Source: Terriglobia bacterium
GTDB lineage: Bacteria; Acidobacteriota; UBA6911
DNA length: 64,000 bases
Direction: 5' to 3'
Assembly (NCBI GenBank): GCA_020072565.1
Contig: JAIQGI010000028.1
Coordinates: forward strand, 1-64,000
Position 1 is the stretch's first letter. The number at the start of each line of letters is the position of its first letter. Below are positions 57,183-64,000 of the stretch, piece by piece. The notes below the pieces were generated by a model that was not told where the DNA came from, made no database searches, and saw only the letters and a program-made list of their open reading frames with translations. The translations under genes and the position numbers were made by a program.

Positions 57183-58991
57183 TTACACCCTGAGCCCTAA
57201 TGCCTCCAGCTTTTGTTGAGTGGGTACTCCGGCAGGGTCCCAACCCCGAAGTGTGTAATATTCCGGCAACATCTTATCAAGGCGGTTTACGTATCCCTTG
57301 GTCGGCCCGCCGGGAATGGGATCATTCAACATTCTTGCCGGGAGCGTGTCATCTTTGGCGGTAAAACCGGCCTTCAGATTGTAAAGACGCTCGAGATTCC
57401 AGATGCGCTCGCCTGCCTGGAGGAACTCTTCAGTCGTGTACAGCGAGCCGGTCGCCGCGCTCACAAGTTCTGCCAGGTCATCACCGCCCAGGCCAAACGT
57501 GGTAAACAGGCACATGCCGGAAGAATCGATGGCAGCGGTGAGATTCTGGAAGATGATATCCCATTGCGCTTTGCCTTCTGTGGCGAGGTTGTCGAGCTTC
57601 ACCGGATTCCCCAGGATTTCCACGGCCGTCATATAGCCGCGCACATGGCAGCCGCCGCGGTTGCTGGTTGCGTAGCTGAGCCCCATGCCCTGGACCGCGC
57701 GCGGGTCGTAGGCCGGCATCTCCTGTTTTTTGACACTCATGGAGTACTCCGGATGACCATAGCTTTCTGCGAGCCGGTAGCTTCCCAGCCCGAGCTTTTT
57801 GCCAAAACCTTCGCCCACGGCCGTCTTGCGCACCATCTCGACCATGCCCTTGGCATTGCCGAAATTTAAAGCAATGCCGTCTGTGTCTGCGCTGGTGATA
57901 ATGCCGTGTTCAAAGAGATCCATGGCACAAGCCACCGTCGCGCCCAGGCTGATGGTATCGATGCCGTATTCGTTGCAAAGGTAGTTGGCCTTGGTGATGG
58001 CGTCGAGGTCGTCTACACCGCAATCGGGTCCCAATGCCCAGGCGGTTTCATACTCCGGCCCCTCCCCCTGCCCTGCGAACTCGGGATTCGTAACCCTGGT
58101 GGCACGACCGCAACTGATGGTGCAGGAAAAACATCCGCGCGGGCGGATAAGCAGCTCTTTGGCCAATGATTCGCCCCCGACCCTGTCGGCGGTCGCAAAA
58201 GCGGATTCGCGGAAGTTCCTGGTCGGAAGGCCGCCATTTTCATTGAGGATGTTGATGAGAACATCTGTGCCGTACAGGCGCAGTCCCGCCCCTCCGACGG
58301 GATGAGCCTTGAGCTTGTCTATGGCCTTCACCGTCACGCCGCGAAACGCCTTGGGATCCGGCACGCGGACCGCGCCGGTCCCCCGCACGGCGACGGCCTT
58401 AAGTTTCTTGGAACCCATCACTGCACCCACTCCAGACCGGCCGGCGGCACGGTTGCACTCGTTCATGATATTGGCCAACAGTGTCAGGTGTTCTCCCGCA
58501 GGGCCGATGCAAGATACGCTGGCCTCTTCATCCGTGAGCGCGCGGATTTTGTCGGTCGTCTCAGGAGTGGTCTTCCCCCACACCGGGGAGGCATCGCGGA
58601 TTTCCACCTGGTCGTCGTGGATCCAGATGTACACCGGCTTTTCCGCCCTGCCTTCGACAATAACTGCATCGTAACCGGCGTATTTGAGCATCGCGCCAAA
58701 CATCCCGCCCGAACTGGAAGCTGCGATCGTGCCTGTCAGGGGTCCCTTGGTGACAATGTTCCAGTGCGATGACGATGGCGCGTTGGTCCCGGAGAGAGGC
58801 CCGGCCGCAAAAATGAGTTTGTTGGCAGGACTGAGAGGATCGATAACAGGACTCACCTCCTGAGACATGATGCAGGTGCCCAGGCCGCGGCCGCCTATGA
58901 ACCGGCGAGCTACTGCCGGGTCCAGGGTCTCCTTGCCGATACTGCCTGTCGTGAGGTTGATTCTCAGGATACTCCCTATCCACCCGTACAT
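57183..58991 (-). CDS. aorB: Tungsten-containing aldehyde:ferredoxin oxidoreductase, catalytic subunit
   Basis: 602 residues from ATG 58991 (GGAGG nine bases upstream, inside the ferredoxin gene end); the longer opening to 59069 overlaps the ferredoxin gene. The N-terminus MYGWIGSILRINLTTG and RRFIGGRGLG are family signatures. The [4Fe-4S] ligands C287-x2-C290-x3-C294 and C494 fall at nearly the same positions as in the Pyrococcus furiosus enzyme. The family oxidises aldehydes to acids, or reduces acids, with a bis-molybdopterin tungsten centre. Which aldehyde is used is not shown by sequence. Part of a five-gene cluster. Confidence 0.93.
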   Translation of the reverse strand: MYGWIGSILRINLTTGSIGKETLDPAVARRFIGGRGLGTCIMSQEVSPVIDPLSPANKLIFAAGPLSGTNAPSSSHWNIVTKGPLTGTIAASSSGGMFGAMLKYAGYDAVIVEGRAEKPVYIWIHDDQVEIRDASPVWGKTTPETTDKIRALTDEEASVSCIGPAGEHLTLLANIMNECNRAAGRSGVGAVMGSKKLKAVAVRGTGAVRVPDPKAFRGVTVKAIDKLKAHPVGGAGLRLYGTDVLINILNENGGLPTRNFRESAFATADRVGGESLAKELLIRPRGCFSCTISCGRATRVTNPEFAGQGEGPEYETAWALGPDCGVDDLDAITKANYLCNEYGIDTISLGATVACAMDLFEHGIITSADTDGIALNFGNAKGMVEMVRKTAVGEGFGKKLGLGSYRLAESYGHPEYSMSVKKQEMPAYDPRAVQGMGLSYATSNRGGCHVRGYMTAVEILGNPVKLDNLATEGKAQWDIIFQNLTAAIDSSGMCLFTTFGLGGDDLAELVSAATGSLYTTEEFLQAGERIWNLERLYNLKAGFTAKDDTLPARMLNDPIPGGPTKGYVNRLDKMLPEYYTLRGWDPAGVPTQQKLEALGLRV

Positions 58992-58992
58992 G

Positions 58993-59472
58993 TTATTTCG
59001 CCTCCACAAATGTGTTCTTGAGCTCTCTTGCCACAACCTTCTGCCGTGCCCTGGCGGCATCCGTTTCATTCAGATACTCGAGCGCATTTACAGGGCAGAA
59101 AGTGACGCATTCAGGTGTACCATCACACAAATCACACTTCAGGATGCGGCGACGGGAAGTTTCATAGACAACTGCCCCAAATGGACAGGCCAGCGTGCAC
59201 ATGCGGCAGCCGATACACCGGGCTTCATCCCAAGCTATACGGTACCGGGCAGGATCGTTGTGCATCGCACTCGTAGGACAAACGGTCACACAGGGCGCAT
59301 CCTCGCATTGCTCGCATGTGGTCGGCACAGAGATCCCTTCCATTTCCCAGGAATGGACATGAATTCGGGAAGCAGGAAGCCGGAACTCCCCATCGTGAAA
59401 AAAGGAACATGCCAGCTCACAGTTATGGCACCCGGTGCACCGATCAGGGTAGATCATCAACATCTTTGCCAT
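58993..59472 (-). CDS. aorA: Polyferredoxin subunit with four [4Fe-4S] motifs, AorA-like
   Basis: 159 residues and 16 cysteines in four sets: CTGCHNCELAC, CEQCEDAPCVTVCP, CIGCRMCTLACP and CDLCDGTPECVTFCP. The architecture equals the electron-transfer subunits of DMSO-reductase-type and AOR-type enzymes, and its adjacency to the tungsten enzyme (1 base between stop and start) identifies it as the AorA-type partner. AGGAGGG five bases before the ATG gives strong translation. In characterised relatives several copies of this subunit chain together into a conducting filament; that cannot be judged from sequence alone. Confidence 0.88.
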   Translation of the reverse strand: MAKMLMIYPDRCTGCHNCELACSFFHDGEFRLPASRIHVHSWEMEGISVPTTCEQCEDAPCVTVCPTSAMHNDPARYRIAWDEARCIGCRMCTLACPFGAVVYETSRRRILKCDLCDGTPECVTFCPVNALEYLNETDAARARQKVVARELKNTFVEAK

Positions 59473-59890
59473 CTTAGCCCTCCTGAAACGAAAACAACCA
59501 TCCGAGCATGCGTGTAAGAATCGGCCGCTTTTCTTTGGGAAGCTAAAATCGAAGGGTCGATAGTCGGCCGAATGCCCCCCAGATCCGGGAGGACCTCATT
59601 CTATCCCAATTGCCAGCCCACCTGGCAGGCAATTCGCCAACAACCATGATGCAGCCTCTCATGCGCCGGGGCGCACCCTGCGATGCATGAAAATGTCTTG
59701 CCTGTACGGTCGGGAGTCGTCGATGTCGGGATCGGGATCGGGGTCGCAATCGCAGTCGCGGTCGCAATCGGTCTTTTCAGACTGTGAAGATCGATTGCGA
59801 CTGCGAAAGCGATCCCGATTCCGAGGTTTTTGGCGTTCTGGCACTATTTTCGATGCAGAGAGTAGTATTCGCAAACAGGGCAGGCTCTCC
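59473..59890. other. Upstream region of the aor cluster with a GATCGG/GTCGCAATCG palindromic repeat
   Basis: No gene is supported. At 59724-59770 the units ATCGGG, GTCGCAATC, GCAGTCGC and GGTCGCAATC repeat; at 59790-59823 the complementary CGATTGCGACTGCG and GCGATCCCGATTCCG follow, giving an imperfect hairpin of about 100 bases. The aor promoter must lie near 59475-59560 but no clear -35/-10 pair stands out. Confidence 0.5.
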
Positions 59891-60787
59891 CTACTTGCTG
59901 GAAATGATCCGATAACCTGCGGGTACCTGGAAAAGGTCCGGCGCCGGCTCATCGCGGCGAATGCCGGCAAGGCGAAAAATGGTTTCACCGGTCCGCGGAT
60001 CGTATTTCCGCGACATCACCTGCAGTTGGAGTTCCGGCGAGTACCAGTGCTCGGTGACGATCTCGATGGGCCGGTCGTTGCCGATGGCGGCGATCGGGAT
60101 TGTCTCCGTGATTCGCTTACCCTCAGCCACAATCCCTTCGATGATCTGCTTGCCCAGCTCCTGCCTGGCGACGTTAAGCTCTTTGGATTCCGGCTTCTCA
60201 GAAAGTGTGACAAGCTGTTGATCCCTGGCTCCCTGCATCTTAACGAAGGCGCGCTCCCCGGCTTCGCCGACCGACAGGGCCAGCGGCACGGTGCGGGCCA
60301 CTTGGTTCCGCACGTCGAGCACCCAGCACACATTTGCTACCGGATCAACGATCCAATCCTCGGTTCCGGACTCGCTTTCACGCCGCAGCCGGCCCTGGCT
60401 GTCACGATACATCTTGTAGCTACGGCTTTGCCGGATCTGCGTTCCGTCAGCCAGGATTTGTTTCGTTTCGGTTATGGCTTCCGCCGAGTAAGGGGCGTTT
60501 TTGACTACCGCGCCCATCAGTCCGAGCTGCGCGACCTTGCTCTGGATCAAGAGGTCAGCCTTGACTTTGTTCAGGGTAGCTTCAAGAACCTTTGCCTTGA
60601 TCACCTCAATCTGTGCGTTGATTATGTCATCAGCGACCTTGCTCTTTATCTGGATTTCAGCCTTGGCCTTGATCTGAGCTGCCTCCGTGGCAATCTTTGC
60701 CTTGATTTTGGCCGGGTCATTTCCCTGCGCGAATACGCAGGATGCCGCAATCGCGATCATTCCTATGGTCAGCAGTGCATTTTTCAT
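59891..60787 (-). CDS. Secreted protein of unknown function in an ECF sigma operon
   Basis: 298 residues from ATG 60787 (AAAGGA upstream), with a signal peptide (MKNALLTIGMIAIAASCVFA). A 60-residue Lys/Ile/Ala-rich helical stretch follows (about 27-87, for example IKAKIATEAAQIKAKAEIQI), and then a beta-rich domain with TQIRQSRSYKMYRDSQGRLR, VCWVLDVRNQVAR and the ending PDLFQVPAGYRI. The C-terminal layout recurs in secreted proteins encoded next to acidobacterial sigma/anti-sigma pairs; no function is known to me. Third gene after the sigma and anti-sigma genes, 43 bases on. Confidence 0.7.
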   Translation of the reverse strand: MKNALLTIGMIAIAASCVFAQGNDPAKIKAKIATEAAQIKAKAEIQIKSKVADDIINAQIEVIKAKVLEATLNKVKADLLIQSKVAQLGLMGAVVKNAPYSAEAITETKQILADGTQIRQSRSYKMYRDSQGRLRRESESGTEDWIVDPVANVCWVLDVRNQVARTVPLALSVGEAGERAFVKMQGARDQQLVTLSEKPESKELNVARQELGKQIIEGIVAEGKRITETIPIAAIGNDRPIEIVTEHWYSPELQLQVMSRKYDPRTGETIFRLAGIRRDEPAPDLFQVPAGYRIISSK

Positions 60788-60830
60788 GACTGTTCCTTTC
60801 AATAAAAACAATGCTCCCGGGTTGAATTAT

Positions 60831-61490
60831 CTATTTCAGGAAGCGAATGGCACGGGCCCGGCCACCTTCATCGATGATGACATCGGCCTGGATTTCTCCG
60901 GGGTCCCGCACAGGCTCCCAGGGAGACAGCACCGACGCGGGCAGGTTCATTCGCACTACGAAACCCATTTGAATGGGCTCGCCGTTGTCCAGCGCCAGGT
61001 AGTAGTCCACTTTGCCCGGTGCTGCTGACTTGGCCGGTGTCAGGGACGACGTCGCTTGCGGAACAGGCGACGCGGCCTGTAAAGGGTTTCCCACACCCGC
61101 TCCTGAAGCCTGTGCAACAGGCTGCTGCCCGACTGCCGGCTCAGAAGAAGCCGGGTGTCGACGGTTCGGAGTGACCACCAGCAACAGCAGAGCCACCATT
61201 CCCGCGGCGCCGAGCGCTGCCCAGCGCATAGGCCAGCCGCCACGCCGCATCGGAGCCCGGGAATGGATGCGAGCGAGAGCCGCCGCGTCACCCTGTTGAA
61301 ATTCGGCCATAGCAGGCTCCAGACAATCCATCAAAGCAGCGGTGTTTACGGCCCTGGCGCGCACCAGTTCGATATGGTTTCGGCAGCGCTCGCAGGAGAG
61401 CAGGTGCTGCGACGCGGTGCGCGCCGCGCCCGGCGGCAGTTCGCCGTCCAGACAGGCGCGCAGATCTCCATCGGTCAGGCATGCGGTCAT
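60831..61490 (-). CDS. Anti-sigma factor with zinc-finger (zf-HC2) domain
   Basis: 219 residues. The N-terminal zinc motif HLLSCERC (His-x3-Cys-x2-Cys, about 29-36) follows DGDLRACLDGELPPGAARTA; one membrane helix lies at about 92-107 (WAALGAAGMVALLLLVV); the extracytoplasmic part is Pro/Ala-rich and then a small domain. The start overlaps the sigma gene stop (ATGA), which couples their translation. It should sequester the sigma factor at the membrane until a signal releases it. Confidence 0.88.
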   Translation of the reverse strand: MTACLTDGDLRACLDGELPPGAARTASQHLLSCERCRNHIELVRARAVNTAALMDCLEPAMAEFQQGDAAALARIHSRAPMRRGGWPMRWAALGAAGMVALLLLVVTPNRRHPASSEPAVGQQPVAQASGAGVGNPLQAASPVPQATSSLTPAKSAAPGKVDYYLALDNGEPIQMGFVVRMNLPASVLSPWEPVRDPGEIQADVIIDEGGRARAIRFLK

Positions 61491-62062
61491 GGTTCGCCTC
61501 CGTATAATGCGCAGTATCTCTTTTCGAATTCGGCTTCAGCCCTTGCCAGGAGTGTGCCGATGGAGCCACGCTTGAGCTTCAGCAAGTCAGACAGCTCTCG
61601 ATAAGAGAGTCCGGTGTTGCGCAGGAGCAGCAGTTGCGCCTGCGCCGGCTTGAGGATGGCAAGGACCGTGCGCACCTGTTTTTTCTTCTCCTCGCGCAGG
61701 ATCGCGCCGAGCGCCTCCGCGCCGTGCAGGTGCGCGAACGCGGTCTCACCGGCCATCTGCTCCTTGCGCTTTCGCCGGGAATCGGCGCGCATCATGTCCA
61801 GACCGAGATTCACAGCCGTGCGATAGAGCCAGCCCGCAAGATTGGTCTCGGGCCTGAACAGGGCGGGGCGCGAAGATAACCTCCAAAAAGCCTCGGCTAC
61901 TAAATCCTCGGCTTGGCCCCGCTCTCCGACCAGGCGTGTGAGAATGCCGACCAGTCGGCCGTAATGCTCCCGGAAAACATCCTCCAACGTGGAGCGCGCA
62001 GTGGACCGCCCATCCAAGCTTGCCTGAAACAGATTCGGCGGGGCATCCTCTCCAAGATCCAT
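61487..62062 (-). CDS. ECF-type RNA polymerase sigma factor
   Basis: 191 residues. Region 2 includes LEDVFREHYGRLVGILTRLV, QAEDLVAEAFWRLSSRPALF and NLAGWLYRTAVNLGLDMMRA; region 4 has LLLLRNTGLSYRELSDLLKL and RGSIGTLLARAEAEFEKRY. It lacks regions 1 and 3, as ECF factors do. It probably drives its own operon and genes such as the secreted protein downstream; no promoter motif could be assigned with confidence. Confidence 0.93.
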   Translation of the reverse strand: MDLGEDAPPNLFQASLDGRSTARSTLEDVFREHYGRLVGILTRLVGERGQAEDLVAEAFWRLSSRPALFRPETNLAGWLYRTAVNLGLDMMRADSRRKRKEQMAGETAFAHLHGAEALGAILREEKKKQVRTVLAILKPAQAQLLLLRNTGLSYRELSDLLKLKRGSIGTLLARAEAEFEKRYCALYGGEP

Positions 62063-62332
62063 GCTCTATAAACGACAGCAGGTGCTGGAAAATGACAAAA
62101 AAGTTTTGCTCGAAGGTCCAGGCAGCGCCTCATGCGTGCTCCCGGTTGGGAAGCGCTGTCCCCAAAGGGATGGATCTATGCTGTTACTGCTTGAGCAATT
62201 GAGCCTTTGAGTCCTGGACGCTGTCCCATCTCCGGCTTCTTGAAATATTTCCGCGAGATTTTCTCCTCGCCCGATGGTAGTCTGCTCCCAATAAAGCAAG
62301 ACAAACCACTCACCATCGGAGGAGGAACACCC

Positions 62333-64000
62333 ATGCTGCGCTCGTCCCATCGCGTTATCGCCCCAGCTGTTTTCCTGGCTCTCGCGCTTACCGGCGCCTG
62401 GAGCCTCCGGTTGCATGCAGCCCGGCAGGCCGGCAGGGCTCAGACCGGCAGCGGCATCGACCCCATGATTCTCAACACGTTCCGCTGGCGCAGCATCGGC
62501 CCCGAGCGGGGTGGACGGTCCATCGCCATCTCAGGGGTGAAGGGGAGGCCCAAGGAAGGCTACTTCGGCGCCACAGGCGGCGGTTTGTGGAAAACCATTG
62601 ATGGCGGCGAAAACTGGACGCCGGTGACGGACGGCCAGATCCACAGTTCCTCCGTAGGTGCCGTGGCCGTATCGGACACGAATCCCGACCTTGTCTTCAT
62701 CGGCATGGGCGAGTCGTGCATCCGCGGCGATGTCATGGAAGGCGACGGCGTCTACAAGTCGACCGACGCCGGCAAGACGTGGACGCACGTGGCGTTCCCC
62801 GACGCCCGGGTGATCTCCAAAATCCGCATCCACCCGCTCAACCCGGACATCGTCTTCGTTGCGGCGTTCGGCCGCCTCAGCATTCCCAGCGAAGAACGCG
62901 GCGTCTACAAAAGCACGGATGGCGGCAAGACCTGGAGGCGCACACTCTTCAAAGACAATAAGACCGGGGCGGTCGACATCTCCATCGATCAGCGGAATCC
63001 GAAAGTCATGTTTGCAGCGCTCTGGGAAGCCTATCGCATGGAATACACGATGTCGAGCGGGGGTCCGGGCAGCGGTCTCTACAAGTCGACGGACGGAGGC
63101 GAGACCTGGACGGACATTACCCGCAATCCGGGCTTGCCCCAGGGCGTCGACGGCAAGATCGGCGTGTCTGTCTCCGGCGCCGATTCCAATCGCGTCTACG
63201 CCATCATCGAGAATGCTAACGGCGGCCTCTTCAGCTCAGACGACGCCGGTGCGACGTGGAAGTCGGTCAACGAGGGCCGCAACATCCGCCAGCGCGCTTT
63301 CTACTACACTCATGTGACGGCAGACCCGAAGAATCGCGACATCGTCTACGTCCAGAACGTCGGCACGTTCAAGTCTACCGATGGCGGGAAGACATTGCTG
63401 AACTTCGCCGGCGGCGATTCCCACGATCTGTGGATTGATCCTGACGACACCAACCACATCATGCACGCCAGTGACAGCGGCGGTGCCGTCACCTATGCCG
63501 GCGGCGGGCAGTGGAGCGCACGGGATTTCCCCACCGGACAGTTCTACCACGTCGTGACCACAAGGCACGTCCCATACCACGTGTGCGGTGCGCAGCAGGA
63601 CAGCAGCACGATCTGTGTGCCGAGCAACACGGGCCTTGGCGGGGGCGGCGGACGCGGCGGCGCCGGAGGGGGGCGTGGTGGACGCGGCTCCGGGGCTCCG
63701 GCCACGTACGGCGCGGGGGGCGCCGAGCCGGGTTATATTGCGCCCGATCCGAAAGATCCCGACGTCTTTTTTGCGGGCGGCAACAACGGCTCGTTCATGA
63801 CCAGGATCAACCGCAAGACGGGCGAAAACCGGGAGGTTGGAGTGTATCCGCGCATGTTCAGCGGCGCGCCGTCCAGTGCGCTGGTCGAGCGTGTGCAATG
63901 GACCTATCCGATCATCTTCTCGCCGGTTGATTCAAACATACTCTACTCCGCCACGCAACACGTGTGGAAGACCACCACGGGCGGGCAGACCTGGGAGAAA
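62333..64000 (+). CDS. Secreted BNR/VPS10-type beta-propeller (glycosyl-hydrolase-like) protein, N-terminal part
   Basis: The first 556 codons of a gene that runs past the window end. GGAGGAGG precedes the ATG, and a signal-peptide-like helix (VIAPAVFLALALTGAWSL) follows. BNR/Asp-box repeats recur: GLWKTIDGGENWTPV, GVYKSTDAGKTWTHV, GVYKSTDGGKTWRRT, GLYKSTDGGETWTDI, LFSSDDAGATWKSV, TFKSTDGGKTLLNF and HVWKTTTGGQTWEK. This marks a sortilin/VPS10-like or sialidase-like propeller. Between repeats a glycine/arginine-rich insertion (about residues 430-453) is present. Members are abundant and mostly uncharacterised secreted proteins in Acidobacteriota; an enzymatic role is not shown. Confidence 0.85.
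   Translation, partial: MLRSSHRVIAPAVFLALALTGAWSLRLHAARQAGRAQTGSGIDPMILNTFRWRSIGPERGGRSIAISGVKGRPKEGYFGATGGGLWKTIDGGENWTPVTDGQIHSSSVGAVAVSDTNPDLVFIGMGESCIRGDVMEGDGVYKSTDAGKTWTHVAFPDARVISKIRIHPLNPDIVFVAAFGRLSIPSEERGVYKSTDGGKTWRRTLFKDNKTGAVDISIDQRNPKVMFAALWEAYRMEYTMSSGGPGSGLYKSTDGGETWTDITRNPGLPQGVDGKIGVSVSGADSNRVYAIIENANGGLFSSDDAGATWKSVNEGRNIRQRAFYYTHVTADPKNRDIVYVQNVGTFKSTDGGKTLLNFAGGDSHDLWIDPDDTNHIMHASDSGGAVTYAGGGQWSARDFPTGQFYHVVTTRHVPYHVCGAQQDSSTICVPSNTGLGGGGGRGGAGGGRGGRGSGAPATYGAGGAEPGYIAPDPKDPDVFFAGGNNGSFMTRINRKTGENREVGVYPRMFSGAPSSALVERVQWTYPIIFSPVDSNILYSATQHVWKTTTGGQTWEK

Noticed and set aside
57052-57243. A 63-codon minus-strand frame between the AOR and FAD genes
   Set aside because: It overlaps the AOR 3' end in another frame and has no start signal or similarity.
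59687-60805. A 372-codon plus-strand frame starting with a Ser-Gly repeat
   Set aside because: It is the translation of the simple repeat plus the antisense strand of the secreted-protein gene.

Overview
The window is a gene-dense, GC-rich bacterial chromosome segment with no insertion sequence, prophage, CRISPR array or rRNA. The cell is a diderm. It encodes an Omp85 outer-membrane assembly protein with TamB and a SurA-like chaperone, and its MurE carries the DNPR motif of meso-diaminopimelate ligases. Several traits together suggest Acidobacteriota: an F1Fo operon with b' and b but no a or c genes, a conserved obgE-nadD-rsfS-rlmH block, large secreted BNR/VPS10-type propeller proteins, and ECF sigma/zinc-finger anti-sigma pairs. 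This is an inference from gene content, not a phylogenetic placement.

Layout. 1-700: groES-groEL on the minus strand (groEL cut by the window edge) behind a sigma70-like promoter and a perfect CIRCE operator. 750-2500: a hemerythrin/NapH-like ferredoxin operon with an inverted repeat across its promoter. 2990-4150: a secreted TPR protein and its terminator. 4237-10470: the ATP synthase operon b'-b-delta-alpha-gamma-beta-epsilon. 10624-16030: a membrane glycosyltransferase, folE, a YihY protein, queA, and a zinc-finger membrane protein with a Spy/CpxP-like partner. 16149-20840: comF, a DksA/TraR protein, rlmH, rsfS, nadD, obgE, rpmA and rplU. 21152-30872: a two-component system, TamB, a SurA-like protein and an Omp85 protein with about seven POTRA repeats. 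31067-32170: ychF. 32359-49359: a long division and cell-wall (dcw) cluster, mraZ-rsmH-ftsL-ftsI-murE-murF-mraY-murD-ftsW-murG-murC-ftsQ-ftsA-ftsZ, headed by a promoter and three MraZ boxes in 10-bp register. 49555-52340: rhomboid protease, rph, rdgB and tRNA-Pro(TGG).

The accessory part is 52.6-64 kb. It holds an asparagine-synthetase-like protein without the glutaminase cysteine, preceded by a 43-codon ORF. Next comes a minus-strand five-gene cluster: polyferredoxin, tungsten aldehyde oxidoreductase, FAD oxidoreductase, ThiF/MoeB-like and MoaD-like proteins. This has the composition of the multi-subunit AorABC-type aldehyde oxidoreductases together with their cofactor-sulfur genes. An ECF sigma/anti-sigma/secreted-protein operon follows, then the first 556 codons of a secreted BNR-repeat protein.

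Intergenic gaps carry several families of palindromic or direct repeats: GGGGACGTTCCG hairpins, TTTCGTG runs, GGAGTCA runs and GTCGCAATCG runs. These may be dispersed, genome-wide elements. I saw no complete unknown defence or mobile system. The most distinctive features are the aor cluster, the cysteine-less AsnB homologue, the seven-POTRA Omp85/TamB group and the intergenic repeats.
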